Shown: piece after piece, positions 12,595 through 24,689 of the stretch
Numbering within the stretch: position 1 is the first letter of the stretch
Layout of the letters: each line of letters opens with the position of its first letter
Origin: Cymbidium sinense
Lineage: Eukaryota; Streptophyta; Magnoliopsida; Asparagales; Orchidaceae
DNA length: 64,000 nt
Assembly (NCBI GenBank): GCA_021442155.1
Contig: CM038228.1
Location: 90,043,737 to 90,107,736 of the forward strand
Direction: 5' to 3'
Made by a program: the position numbers and the translations under genes
The notes under the pieces: model-generated
Seen by the model: the letters and a program-made list of their open reading frames with translations, nothing else
Databases searched by the model: none
Told to the model about the DNA's origin: nothing

Positions 12595-14242
12595 AATGAG
12601 GGGATGTGTTTCCATGATAAAAGGAACCTTAAATTTACTATTCAGGGTTGGTCCATAATAAATAACATGGAATATGTAACATGTGACTCTAACAAGATGA
12701 GGGTCACTATTCTTTGCATACATAGCAGTCATTCCAGTAGGCCATGCATGTGGCATCTACATGCTCGGGAGAGCAAGAGGCTTGGTGGTGCCTGAAGGAT
12801 ATCTAGTATGACAGCCCCACACACATGTTCTCATTCAATATTGAGTACCGAACACAGGCAATGCACCTCACAGTTTATTAGCCACTACATCCAACCTATC
12901 ATTAGATATTAGTTGGATTTGAAGCCTAAGAAAATCATTGGTCATATCGAATCAAAATTTAACATTAGGGTGTCCTATATGAAAGCTTGGGATGCACGTA
13001 GGAAGGCCATACAGGCTATTTTTGGCAATTGGGAAGAGTCATATCGTTCACTGGATCACTTCATGGCTATTGTATGTGCACTTATGCAAGACAGATCGCA
13101 TTCGTCAAGTGAATCGGCAATTTTGCATATTCACATTTGGGCCATCTATAGTCGGTTGGTAATTTTGCAGACTAATCCTGACTCTTGATGGTACATTTCT
13201 CTTGGGAAAGTATAGAGGAACTCTTCTTACTGAAATTGGTATTGATGCAAATAATGGCTTGTATCCTTTAGCATTTGTAATAGTTGATGCAGAGTGCAAT
13301 GAGTCTTGGGATTGGTTTATTAGGACATTATAGGACTTGATTCCGATTATATGTACTCGGTCTGATTTATGCATTATCTCTGATCTACATTCAGGCTTAG
13401 TACATGGATGTCGTGAATTTTTATCCTAGGCTAAGCACCGCCACTGCTTACGCCATCTTAGAGAGAATTTTAAGAAGGCATGCAGAACTATGGGAATTTC
13501 TGATGCTAAGTTTGTGTGTTAGAAGATGTACGTGGTAGGTAATACAAGTGACATTCACTCCTTCACACATTACATTACAGACATCAGGAATATCAAAGTA
13601 GAGGCTGCTGAGTGGCTGCTTGCAAGAGATGTGATGAAATGGTCATTAGGTAATGATGGCGGATATCGTTATGGCATAATGACCACTAACGCATCAGAGT
13701 GTTTCAACGGTGTACTGAAGAGGGCACGTGGGTTACTGATACAAGCTCTAATTAAATCAATTTATTACAATCTTATATCAGTTTTCACCAAACGCCTTGA
13801 GACAGCATCTGATCTAATCAGGCAGAGTGATTCGATATTCGCACTGCGTGTCAAGGCACAGCTACAATAGAATGAACGTGAAGCTAGGAGATGCCCAAAG
13901 CCCACAAGAATAAATTTAAATGAATTTTAGGTGTTTAGTATGTCCTCAATATCATTTAAGGTTGAACTACAAGAACAAGATAGTTGTAGTTGTGCATGTA
14001 GGCAGCCCCAATTACTTTTCATTCCATGTTCACATATTATTGCTGTGTTAGGGCAACGTCATTTGAGTCATTCACAATACGTATCTCACTACTATACACT
14101 ACAACTGTACCACAATACATACGAAGCTCAATTCTTTGTCATTCCCGATCGCATTGATTGGCCATCATATTTGTCGGATCGTCATCTGATTGAATTAGCA
14201 CCACCGAATATCAGAAGGCGAACTGGCAGGCCCAGAACATGA
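12595..14242 (+). pseudogene. MURA-type MULE transposase, decayed
   Basis: This is a transposase of the Mutator superfamily, which cuts and pastes DNA at terminal inverted repeats in the nucleus. Parts appear in the expected order. The MuDR N-terminal domain is at about 12604-12860 (FHDKRNLKFTIQGW, then PHTCS). Next is a linker (KAWDARRKAIQAIFGNWEES, 12985-13040). The DDE catalytic core follows with LTLDGTFLLGKYRG near 13180, ISDLHSG near 13380 and TTNASECFNGVLKRAR at 13685-13730; these hold the two aspartates and the glutamate. A SWIM zinc finger comes last (CSCACRQPQ...IPCSHIIAV, 13985-14050), ending in basic RRRTGRPRT. At least six in-frame stops or frameshifts break it (for example near 13193, 13332, 13428 and 13520). 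The family identity is secure; activity is not possible. Confidence 0.92.
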
Positions 14243-14949
14243 AGAAATACCAACACAATGGATGAGAATGTGCAACGAAGTAACATAATATATGGACTAT
14301 GCAAAAATGTTGGGCATAATAAAGCCACTTGTCCACAACATCATCTACATAGGACTTAGTGTGGTTGTGGTAGACTATTATTTTGTTCTACTTATATTGC
14401 TAGAAAATGTTAGTTCTTGTTACTGTGTATTTTTGCAATATAGTTTTCTCAGTATTGTTGTTACTCATTTATGTTTATTGTTGATGTATTTTACTCCACA
14501 TTATTGCTAGTATAAGGTGTATTTTCCTTTGTAGGTAATGCATAATTCTTGTAACTATTTTTTTCAGTTGTTTGCCTCCGTAGACGTATATTTGTTGTAC
14601 CTATGTATGTAGGACCTCGTTAACAGTTTACTTATGTGCATGCCTAGACTGTAGTTTTATCTATATTGTTGGTAGAAGTTGGTTGTTCTTCGCTGGTTAA
14701 TGTAAGTAGTAGCTATACATTATTAGCGGACTATTTTTTCAGTTGTATGCCTCCGTAAACATGTATTTGTTATACCTGTGTATGTAGGACCTCGTTACCG
14801 TGTGCATGAATAGTTTACTTGTGTGTATGCCTAAACTATGTTTACTCCTATTATTTTATGTTTTGTCCACACTATTGCACTGTACTTTTGATGGTTTCTA
14901 TTTTTGGTGTTGACATGCACTTTCAGAAGTTGTTTGCTAGACAAGTGAA
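14243..14949. other. Spacer between MULE transposase and mobile-domain gene
   Basis: T-rich spacer with a diverged direct repeat: 'cagttg-tgcctccgtagac-tgtatttgttatacctgtgtatgtaggacctcgtta' occurs at about 14568-14625 and 14739-14797. No coding similarity seen. Confidence 0.55.
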
Positions 14950-15980
14950 ATGGCATATGAGGAAGGAGGAGCTGATGTCGATAGGCGTCGTCTTGAGGAG
15001 CCTCCGACACGGGCCCGCACCACAAAGATTGTCGTTACGGTAGACGGGGTTGCACCAAATCTAAAAAGTTTTATTATTTGTCAAAGCTACCCTACACTAA
15101 ATGCCTTTTTCATAAAATCATCGATTAATATTGTGCAGACGACAGTTCTTGAGGCAGCGTCACACCTACTGATGTTTAGGGAGTGGCCGCTGAACCGCCC
15201 CAGATTTATGGATGGACTGGGTGATGTTGGCTTAGACTACGTTTCATAGCTGCAGTATATCAGGCTTGATCACCACCAGCTTACAGCTTTAGTTGAGCGT
15301 TGGTCACCATAGATAAACACTTTTCATTTCGCAGTTGGTGAGATGAGAGTTATGCTGTAGGATGTGGCCATGATTCTAGGAGTACGGATTGACGAGCCTC
15401 CTATTATTAGACCTACAGTGATTGGGGAGGGGAGACGATGGCTACCTTGGTCTGATTGTTGTGATGAGCTCATCGGGAGACATCCAGAGGTCGATGTGAT
15501 ATACCACGATCTAGTATAGCCACATGTTACATCCACATTTCATATGGGGTAAGCGCATGCACGGACCTGCTTACCTTTACGTTGGCTGCGGTGGATATTT
15601 TATAGGGATTCATACTTGGATCTACTACATGCTGACTTTCTGATCCACCTTAGAGTTTACATTTTGTTCACTATTGGTTTTACTCGCGACACGTCGGATC
15701 GGCATACATTGCAATACTTACCGCTACTGGATGATTTGAGGTTGTTCAGCAGCTACTCCATTGGAGCAATTGTATTAACACACTTGTACAGAGAGTTGAA
15801 TGAGGCCACAAGGCCAAAGTAACCAACATGGCGGATCTCCGCCTACTTCGTTCTCATGGGAGTACATGTTGGGCAACCCATTATCATATGCCTTTCCAGC
15901 ATTGGATGGTTGAGCGGTGGAATGAGGTGGTTATTAGATGACGCCATATTAAAGTATATGGATGAGATGTCGCTACGGGT
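14950..15980 (+). pseudogene. Plant mobile domain (PMD, MAIN-like) gene, N-terminal part
   Basis: The translation shows the hallmarks of the PMD family: LQYIRLDHHQLTALVERWSP (about 15249), INTFHFAVGEMRVML with QDVAMILGVRIDEPP (15311-15400), then WLPWSDCCDELIGRHPEVDV and RVYILFTIGFTRDTSDRHT with YLPLLDDLRLFSSYSIGAIVL (15650-15770). PMD proteins are found both as host genes and as passengers of MULEs. Here the gene follows a MURA transposase on the same strand. Several stop codons interrupt the reading frame (e.g. 15247, 15310, 15358, 15520), so it is a pseudogene. A plausible donor (cgg|gtatga) lies near 15979. The matching C-terminal part resumes at about 31945, beyond a nested retrotransposon. 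Confidence 0.85.
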
Positions 15981-16010
15981 ATGACTAAAAGCACAATTTG
16001 TTGACCCTCT

Positions 16011-16107
16011 CTGATATCCCATTTTTTTTAGAAATAAAAAATAATAATAATAGTACATAAATATATCTATATTATATATACATAAATATATATATAACAT
16101 AACTATA

Positions 16108-16167
<60 letters not shown>

Positions 16168-16320
16168 ATATAAACAAATATTACGTGAAAAAAGGAAAAA
16201 AAAAAAAAGAAGAAAAAAATATATTGTTGTTAGTAATATAAAAAAAAAAAAAAAAAGAAAAAAAGAAAAAGATGCCTCGCATATGTTCGGCCAAAACAAA
16301 ATCGTCACAAAAGTCCGCTC
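16011..16320. repeat. A/T-rich start of the putative LTR with (TA)n
   Basis: Contains poly-A/AAAG runs and an interrupted TA microsatellite at about 16103-16162. Nothing coding. Confidence 0.8.
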
Positions 16321-16840
16321 ATGTCTGTCTCCTTAAATAGAATTGAAAATTCAGTTTATTCGGCTCTTCTCAACCGTTCCGAAGAACTACTCCCGCTCGT
16401 CTGTTCAAACTCCAACCGCTCCCGCGAGCAATATTCCCCGTTCAAACGAGTTCGCTCCTCGAAACTGCTCCCGCTCTCGGTGACTCCAAAACCACAAGCG
16501 GGGGGCAAAGCTTCGGATTTTCCCTCAACTGCAAGCAAGAAACCGATGAAGCCCTCACTCTCGTCTTCCCGCTTCTCATTCTCGTGCGTGGCTCTCTCAT
16601 CCGCCCTTCTAGGTCTCTCTCTCTCTCTCTCTCTCTCTCGATCGTTTATGGCTACGCCCATGAACATCGTCCGCCGCAGGAGTCTCCTCGCCGCCGACGC
16701 CATCTTATCCGTCGATGCTGGACCCGTCACTCTCCTCCACAATTTCTCTGCTTATCAAACTGCGGCGGCCCTCAACTTCACTTACCTGATTTGGTCAATG
16801 TGTCCTCCGCCGACCTTAACCCCACCTCCTACCATGACCA
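16321..16840 (+). other. Pyrimidine-rich leader and unidentified coding-like fragment
   Basis: The + strand is C/T-rich, with (CT)n at about 16616-16640, as in plant 5' untranslated leaders. It is followed by ATG at 16648 with a short basic N-terminus (MATPMNIVRRRSLLAADAIL). I do not recognise the protein. The frame then changes and merges with the helicase fragment downstream. Similar pyrimidine-rich leaders exist on the - strand at 7.2-8.3, 48.4-48.9 and 61.4-61.7 kb. Probably the head of a chimeric gene fragment carried by the LTR. Confidence 0.45.
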
Positions 16841-16842
16841 TA

Positions 16843-17060
16843 GGGTGACATACCTTACGCTAGATGAAGCATATCGTATGCTAGATATGGGATTTGAGAC
16901 ACATATCAGGAAGACTGTCTCTTAGATTCGTCTTGATCATCAAACTATTTACTGGAGTGCTACTTGGCCCAAGGCAGTTGAACAACTTGCTAACTAGTTT
17001 CTTTACAATCCATACAAGGTGACTATTCGATCCGCCAACTTCAAAGCTAATCATGTGCAC
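16843..17060 (+). pseudogene. DEAD-box RNA helicase fragment (RH20/RH30, DBP2 type)
   Basis: The translation VTYLTLDEAYRMLDMGFE, then IRKTV, QTIYWSATWPKAVEQLA and FLYNPYKVTI is the segment around motifs II and III of the DBP2/p68 group of ATP-dependent RNA helicases. Motif II reads DEAY instead of DEAD, so the ATPase residue is lost. Motif III (SAT) is kept. Stops interrupt the fragment at 16923 and 16995. Only about 70 residues of a normally 500-residue protein are present. It directly precedes the DCL3 fragment on the same strand, so the two form a chimera inside the putative LTR. Confidence 0.88.
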
Positions 17061-17129
17061 CAGCAACAGCAATGGTTGCAAGCGCAACACCATCAGCGGA
17101 CTTAAATGCATGATAATTAGATTTTTTTC

Positions 17130-18240
17130 TGTTTGGTGAATATCAGACTTTTGGGAGCCATAAAAGTTTTGAAAATTCTTTCAAATTCTGAGGAATCTCA
17201 ACTTTCTCAAAGCAATAAAGGTGAAAGTGGCGATCATGACAAACTCACAGATCAATTTTTGGAAAAGGAGGCATCGATTTTGGATTTTAGCATTTGTGGT
17301 GACGACTCTTCTTCAGATTTGCTTTCTTTGAACGCATTAGAAGAACCATTTTGTTCGCAAAAAACTGTCAATGCTAATTGTTTCTAGAGTTTTGGAAATG
17401 TGATTTCTTAGTCGGCTTTCATTCTGGATTGAGGAACATGTCACGGAGTAAGATGAATGCCATTGTTGAAAAGTTCTCCTCAAGAGAGCTTAATCTTTTG
17501 GTCGCTACTAATGTTGCTGAAGAAGGTCTCGATATTCAGACTTGCTGTCATGTTGTTAGGTTTGATCTATTGCTGGCTTTATACAGTCTCGAGGTCATGC
17601 GCGCATGCAGAAATCTGAATACGTCTTTCTATTGGAAAGGGGTGGCCTGCAAGATGAGAAGTTACTTGGTGATTTTATGTCTGGAGAGCATGTTATGAAC
17701 AAAGAAATTGTTTGTAGGTCTTCTGATGCTACCTTTGATAATTTAGACGAGGCAATTTATAAAGTTAATTGTACTAGGACATCTATGAGTACTACATGTA
17801 GCATATCACTTCTTTATCGCTACTATGCAAAACTTCCTCAAGACAAGTACTTCATTCCAACTCCAAAGTTCTTTTACATGGATGACAAAGATGGGACAAT
17901 CTATAAAGTAATGCTTTTTCCCAATGCTCCTCTCCACCAGGTTGATAGTTTACCATGTGATTCAAAAGATGAAGCCAAGAGAGCTGCATGCTTGCATGCA
18001 TGCATAGAACTACATAAAAGGGGTGCCTTGTCAGATTGCCTGGTTTCAGTAATACAAAGAACAATGAATCTACAACACACTTTCCTAAATACAGTTGCCC
18101 ATAATGAAACAAGTATGAGCGCATGCCGCATGGCAGAAGACAATGATGAATTTCATCAATTGGAAAGGCACTCTATTTCAAGAACTTATCTAAGGTCTCC
18201 AGAATTTATACATCACGATTCAGGGACTTGTATTAAATAG
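17130..18240 (+). pseudogene. Dicer-like 3 (DCL3) fragment
   Basis: DCL3 makes 24-nt siRNAs for RNA-directed DNA methylation in the nucleus. Seen here are a linker segment (17150-17385: EESQLSQSNKGESGD, LEKEASI) and the end of the helicase C domain (17390-17640: GFHSGLRNMSRSKMNAIVEK, LLVATNVAEEGLDIQTC, then QSRGHARMQKSEY in another frame). The Dicer dimerisation (DUF283) domain follows (17750-18040: YRYYAKLPQDKYF, APLHQVDSLPCDSKDEAKRA, CIELHKRGAL). About 40 residues at the start of helicase C are missing after FCSQK, a stop follows near 17385, and a deletion at about 17570 shifts the frame. The N-terminal DEAD motifs, PAZ and RNase III domains are absent. The fragment lies inside the putative LTR of a retrotransposon. 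Its low decay compared with the element suggests a fairly recent capture, which is inference. Confidence 0.93.
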
Positions 18241-18345
18241 AGTCCTTTTGCATGTATAAGGCCTAGACAAATGGAGTCTATGAATACACTACAGGTTGAA
18301 ATTGATCATGGTCCTACTCATACAAATGAAGGTAGAAATCATAAT

Positions 18346-18660
18346 TGTTTGAAGGCCTCGTCATGCTCATCAGGGCATAACGAGATGAAATCCGGCTATG
18401 GTGTCGCAAAATACCGCTACACTCATCAGGGCGTACCGAGCAAGCCAAAACTATCAGATGTGGCACCCCCTATGCTGAAATACTGCCAAAATTAAGAATA
18501 TCTGCATATATATTTGCTCTTATGCAGGTGATTGAAGGCCTCGTTATGCTCATCAGGGCGTAACGAGTGATTGAAGGTCGGCCGAGGTGCTTCAAAATAC
18601 CAATCGTCATACTCATCGTACTGCACCATGATGCAGCCTCCTACAGGAGATGACGCCAGA
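18346..18660 (+). repeat. Hairpin array in the LTR
   Basis: Four related hairpin motifs occur at about 18360-18385, 18414-18438, 18541-18570 and 18606-18630. The best is ctcgtta-tgctcatcagggcg-taacgag (18541-18568). The loop core 'ctcatcagggcg' is shared, while the stem bases differ between copies but still pair. Versions are found, in the opposite orientation, near 7.0, 48.0-48.2, 55.3-55.6 and 59.8 kb. I do not know the function. Position within the LTR would fit an RNA structure in the transcript, such as a packaging or 3'-end signal. Confidence 0.6.
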
Positions 18661-20460
18661 TAAATTTGTTAAAATTCTAAACTTAGAAAAAAAATGAAAG
18701 TAAAGGAGTCAACTTAAGAATGTTAAGAAAAGAAACTTAAAGCTAAAATTCAAATTAAAAACTCCAAACAACAAAAGGGGAGGAAAATAGCATATAACAA
18801 ACACAAAAGTAAAAAAAGAGGGGAAAATGAAAGCTACTCTGAGAGATAAATATTTTTTAAATAATAAATTAAACTATCTTTTAGAATCTAAATCAAAATG
18901 TCTTCTTCGCCACTGGATCTGTAACTCTTTGTACAAGCAAATAGAAGGCGGTACTAAATCAAAATCTATAAAAATCATAAGGCTTCATTCAACCAAAAAT
19001 CAAGGAATTTCATCCTAACTATGATTTTCAAGATCAATAATTTCATTAATTTGATAAATAACTAATCTATAAACACCCACATGGGCCCTGAAACTATGTT
19101 AAATGCCTAAATTCAAGTATATGAGGATGCTGCGTGAGTTGCTTCCCGGTTTAGTGTTAGGACTGGGTTCAGGTTAACAAAACCTAAAAACCTATAATAA
19201 AAGTTTCAAATCAATGAAATGTCTGAAAAACTGATTATGTCATGTGACAGTAGATCTAATCATCTGTTACTAGCTAAATAGAGTTGACAGGATCTAAAGC
19301 TCTTAAACATATTCAAATTAATCAATTTCTCAACTCAAATCAAATATCAATCTCATAATTCAAAAATAAAAACTACATAGATTCTTAAATATACCCGCTT
19401 GCATCATGACACTATACTAATACTTAAATTTAAGTGTCTGAGGATGCTGCACGGTTACTTCCTGGTTTAGTCTTAGATTGGGTCCAAGTTAACAAAACCT
19501 AAAATACCTATAATAAGAGTTTCAAATCAGTGAAATATATGAGAAATTGATTTTGTCAGGTGATAGTAGATCTAATCCTCTGTTAACAGCTAAAAAGAGT
19601 TGGCAAAATCTAAAACTCTTAAACAAATTCTAAGTAATCAATTTTCAAATATCAATCGAAAATTACTTAAATGAAACTCTATCATTAAAAGCTCAAATCA
19701 AATCCAATCTATCCACCTTCCGCAATTGTTTGTCGGGGTGACAAATTAAGAAAACTATAGCTCACAAAGGAGCTAATGTCAAATCAAGTATTCTGCTATG
19801 TTCACTCTCAATCAATCTTCGCCGAGTGACGGGTTCGTGGTCCTCTGACCGCGCTGGTCAAGAGTTCCACGGGATGAAGCACGCACCGTAGTCCTCTCGA
19901 CGTGGTTTGGCCACCGGCCCATTATATTATTTATCACGATCAGATCTCAGATGTTCCCCAATGGTTATGCCAGGTGAATCATAAGGTATACTATTTAAGG
20001 TAGATTTAAGCGTATCTCGCCCGAAACACCACCAGTGTATAAGGATTTATTGGATGATGTAACATGTCTTCTTGCGGAGGATCCTTGTCGGGTTGGGTCT
20101 ATCTCCTACTAAGTAGGGACGCTGGATGAGAAATCATGGGATCTGGGCACACATCATCATTCCCCAACCATCGGTTTAATTTGAAATGATAAATTTCATA
20201 ATCTAAATTTTGAAACTCCATATGTTGTTATTATACTACATTAAGCAATCCCTAATTGCTTAATCGAAAGTTCTCTCTCTATTGTAATTAACTATGGAAA
20301 CACAGAACGGAACCATCTAAAGTCCTCACCAAATGAGGACAAAATCTCTAGGTAGTGTCTTATCTACTATTTCATCTGTCTACTGAAAATTACACCGACA
20401 CTTTAAATCACTCTTTTCATCAAAGAGGTCGGTGATGAATTTTCGGAGCCCATAGATTTA

Positions 20461-20480
20461 TGGTGACTCCGCTGGGGACA
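20461..20480 (+). promoter_or_regulatory. Primer-binding site of the Tat/Ogre element
   Basis: TGGTGACTCCGCTGGGGACA begins six bases after the 5' LTR end. A start with TGG is expected for a site complementary to a tRNA 3' end. The sequence is of the type seen in Ogre-like elements, for which tRNA-Arg is the reported primer. Confidence 0.8.
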
Positions 20481-23400
20481 TGATTCTCTTTTCATCTTTG
20501 GTTAGTCATATATGTGCTATAGTAGCAATGAAATTTTTGAAAATTTAAATAACGTAATGGTGATTTAAGTGTTTAAATTCAATATGAGCCTCTATCATTA
20601 ATCATTTTGAAATTGTCTTTATTACACCATTATTATTTGTTCCGTGTAGCATCTTGCAAGTATGGGTGAAATAATAATTGTTAATTACTAATCCCCATCT
20701 TTCACTTTTTGCGAAATGAGTCTAGCACTCTTTCCTTTGTCGCGGTCTGAACATCACTGTGAAACATGTCATCTTAGAGATGTAGATTTCATTCAATTTT
20801 GTAGTTTCTCGGTTATTGGTAAGTCCCAAGTACGTGGTACATTCATTTGAAGTCATCTTTGGAAGAAGGCTTGAAACTCCTACAGTGTGCCAGGTTTAAC
20901 AACCAACTATTGTCAAGGAGTCAATTTTCAAGAGGCTAGGTCAATCTAAAGCTCTCGTGATGACAAGAATCATCAAGGGACAAACTGTGTCTTTAATTCC
21001 TTGTACGGTGCAATTTGTCTCTTGAACCTCTAGTACAGAAAGCATAATCATGAAGCTTTCTCATTAAGAAACATTAACAAGGCGGAGAAGGAGAAAAGCG
21101 GTGAGGGGTAGATCCTCTTTGAACAACTGAGTGAGCAAGCGATCGCGAGGCAGTATTCCTACCACAACACTTTGACAATCTAAAGAGTAAAGGAATAGCT
21201 CTCTTGGAAAAATAAAATACAGAATACCATGAAGCTCAGCCACCAGGATGAGACAACACGAAACAACATGCGGGATACATAAAGTTCTCAAAGTCCATAG
21301 GGATAGAGGCTAATGAAAAAAGAAAATAGGAGGCATGTGGTGAGAAAATCTGCGCCACCAAGAAAATTGTCATCTCTTATAGCGGCCGGCGCACTGAGTG
21401 AGCATCGAGAGGCGTAACTGCATGTCCAAGAATCTGCTGCTGAAAGGTCTCGACAGAAGGGGAAGCATATATGGAGGCCAAGGCCTCATAATGTAACTTT
21501 GAGTAATATAAAGGGTGTGACATATGATACATATACTCAGAAATCTATCTCAAAATCAACTCATCAGAAGTGGATACCCAAAAGAAGGAATATCAATGAT
21601 GAAAGATATGGTAGACACGGGAGAATCCTACAGGGATCCCATTGTCGTCGGTTTCACCCTCAAAAGAAGGTTGGCGTTGATCGTGGTATAGAAGAGGTGG
21701 TTATTCAAAATTCAAGAGATCTACTGGAAATGTGATCAAAATTCATGCGGGGAAGAAAATAATGAAGAAGATTCTATGGAAACAAAAGTACATATGGTTA
21801 GAGATATGAACTCTTCACTCGGCACCATCAACGATGCAGATCAGGGGAATCTCTTGAATTTGATGCTTATGAAGAAGAGTCTTTACAGAAGAAAAGAGAG
21901 GATGAATCTTTGAGCTTTCCTAAAAAAGAAGAAAAAGAAAATCAAAATGAGAAAGAAATCATGGGTGTCGAAGCTGTCTATATGGTTGAACCATAAAATG
22001 ATCAGATTTGGCAGCCTTTTATAATCATGTCGTATAGCAACAACTATCTCTGCAAATGCACAAGGAGAAAGGCAATCAAGTTCTCCCACTGAAAATGAGC
22101 AAGAAGCAGAACAATAACAAGAAATAGAAGAAGAGGAAGAACATATCTTGATTGGCCATGGTCTTGGCTAGAGAACAAGAGAAATCGACATCGTGGAGGA
22201 AAAGATAAAGAGATTACTGACTTGACTTGGTACCAAAATGAATGATATGATTATACAAATAAATAATGGAGATCATGATGGAGATGTTACAAAAGAATTT
22301 TATCATCGGTAGTATTTATCTAACTTCTACTAGGTATTGTGGTTTCTCACATATGTTATGCATAGGGATGTTAAGTTAAAACACAAGGGACAATTCAAAA
22401 TTTATTGCTAATTTAAAATTTGTAATAATTTTCTTTAATCAATGAAAGATAAAGGTTGTCATAGCCTCAGGTTGAAAAGGCGGTGAGTAAGGGTCACCCT
22501 TACTGGCGAATCTGACCAAGTGTCATACCCGAAAGGTTACTCGGTGCTAAAATTCAATACTTTCAGCGGGCTTGGTAATCCAAATCAACATCTGGCCTAA
22601 TTTAAGGCTACTTGTGGTAACACAGGAGAGAATGATGCACTGCTTTTCCATTAATTCGTTAGTAGCTTGACCTCAACCACTTTCGAATGGTATGCAGAAT
22701 TTCCAAATGATTTAGTTAAAATATTTGCTGAATTGGAGACCATATTTGTGAAAATGTTCATGTTCATCGAGAAAATCAAATCTTGCGACCTTATTTTGCG
22801 AAAAAGAGGAAAGAGATGGAGTGACAAAATTCGTTAGGCGATCTAAGTATGAAGTCGAACAATAGTTGGAAGAAGAACATGCGATCCAATTGCTAATGGG
22901 CAATATGGATGATAAAATGGCACAATTCCCATGCATTCATGGCATTGCAACATTCGGGACTTGCTAGAGTGGCTTGAAAGTTAAATTTGAAAAGTTAAAT
23001 AGAAGTCTATCTGGATAAAGTAAAGAAACAAACCAGGACTCGAAAGTGAAATGCTTCTTATAGTTCAAATGGAGAAAAGCGGGTGATATACAATATGGAT
23101 AAAAGAAAGCAGATGGTGTACAATGATAATAAGAGTAAAAAGTCTGGTTATTCTAATCCACAGCCAAAATTGGTATTAGGAGGTAATGACAAACCTCAAA
23201 CTTTTCCAAGTGATGGGGAGTGTCCAAAATAAGCAACAAGAGATGATGAGAGATTGCAGCCATCTCTTAAGAAAAAGATTAATAAAGAATATTCCTTCAG
23301 AAAGGACAGTGTGACTAAATTATTTATAGCGGTCAAAGCGGTTTATTACCAGAAATCAAAAGGCAAAGTCAAGTTAGTAATTCAAATTACTGTCCCTATC

Positions 23401-24600
23401 ATCGGATGATCAGTCACCCTATTAAAGATTATTATGTCTTCAAAGATTGGATAGAAAGAAAATATCGGCGAGGTGAATTTACACTATCTGACAGTTTTCT
23501 AATCAACCATAAAAGAATGTCTACAAGAATGATTACGTCCTCTTCTGTATCATTCAACAAAGACAAACAGAAGGAGAAAGCAGTTCAGACTGAAGAATGA
23601 CAAACATTAGTCTCCAAAAAGACCATGAAGATCTTTGAAAGCCTAAAGATGTCCCTAGTGCAAGTGGAAATCACCGCTTGAACCTATATTGGACTTAAGA
23701 GATGCTAAACCAAGAATTTGAGTTTTGCAATGATATTACGATAATGCTCACCGGCATGAGAAGCGGTCTAAGCACAAGCCTCATAAATCAAAGAAGTTGG
23801 TTATGAAAGAAGATCAAGAAGAGAAGCTACAACTCAAAGATCATTAACTGATCTAGAGTAGTATCACCATAGATAACCATTTAAGAACCGGTTTTCGGCC
23901 CGGCATTGCTAAATCGGATGAAGAAGAAATGGTGAGCCTTGTGAGACATGCCGAATCATCTGTGTGATATCGGATATTCTTCAACATCATTACTCAAGAC
24001 AAGGGTAGTCAGACAAACTCGACCAACCCATCAAAATTTCTATCGAGAAAATAAGAAGAGCCTGAGGAGCTAGTGTCTGAATTTTGTTTAATGACTCAAC
24101 AAGATAATAATAGTTCAAATGAAGACTTATGTTTTTTTGACTAAGAAGAGTCAGACTCATCGATATCATCACGTATGAAATGTATGTTGTTGAAAAATGG
24201 TCTAACCCTCTTAGTCAATCTTCCAGAATAAGAGGGAAATTTGAAGAAAAGAATAAGAGGGAAATTTGAAGAAACTATCTCTTCAGAAGAATCTGAGCTA
24301 GACAAAGTCATTCAAGTTCAGTTGAAAAGTGATAAAGTCTTACCACCTTCATCAAAGAAGGGAAATTCAAATAAAGATAAAGGCAAACAAATTGAAGTCA
24401 ATGAAGATATCATTCCTAAAAATCTTAAAGCAAAGCCTAAATCGAGCGAGAAAATAGATTATAATATTCTATTACATCTGAGAAAGATCACTGGGTGTAT
24501 CGAGGCTCTCTTTATGTCAAAGACCACGAAATTTTGAGGGCTCTCAAAGATCCTGAGGAGTTATGAAGCTTATTGCTAAAAAAATGCATGATTGAAGCAC
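20481..24600 (+). pseudogene. Leader and gag region of the Tat/Ogre element
   Basis: The capsid part is recognisable at 22560-22705: SGLGNPNQHLA, FKATCGNTGENDALLFH, FVSSLTSTTFEWYAEFPND. This is the conserved core of Tat-lineage Gag, interrupted by at least two stop codons there. Short open pieces lie before (21499-21735, basic) and after (23406-23600; 24241-24537, lysine/glutamate-rich). The rest, 20481-21500, shows no recognisable protein. Gag would have formed the cytoplasmic virus-like particle of the retrotransposon. Confidence 0.75.
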
Positions 24601-24689
24601 TACAAACTCAAGATCTCATTGATCACATTTTACAAGAGGATCTTATGTTGGAAATACTGGATCACTGATCGTCTCTTTATGTTACTACT

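Larger units (their letters stand above)
16011..20454 (+). repeat. Putative 5' LTR of the Tat/Ogre element
   Basis: The part from about 18346 to 20454 is clearly LTR: its reverse complement matches the sequences beginning near 44552, 45568, 50125 and 57587 over long stretches (for example gtagataagacac, gagagaactttcgatta, atggttgggg). It ends ...ggagcccata six bases before the primer-binding site. The left 2.3 kb (AT-rich, pyrimidine-rich leader, RH20/DCL3 fragments) is included because of the cctct duplication. A similar order also occurs at 57.6-62.5 kb. Confidence 0.55.

Noticed and set aside
16321..16848. 175-codon ORF as a stand-alone gene
   Set aside because: It contains a (CT)n leader and runs into out-of-frame helicase sequence; no family recognised.
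18360..18570. Hammerhead ribozyme, because the - strand shows CTGATGAG
   Set aside because: The GAAA core and the third stem are not present at the right distance, and other copies change the CTGATGAG word.
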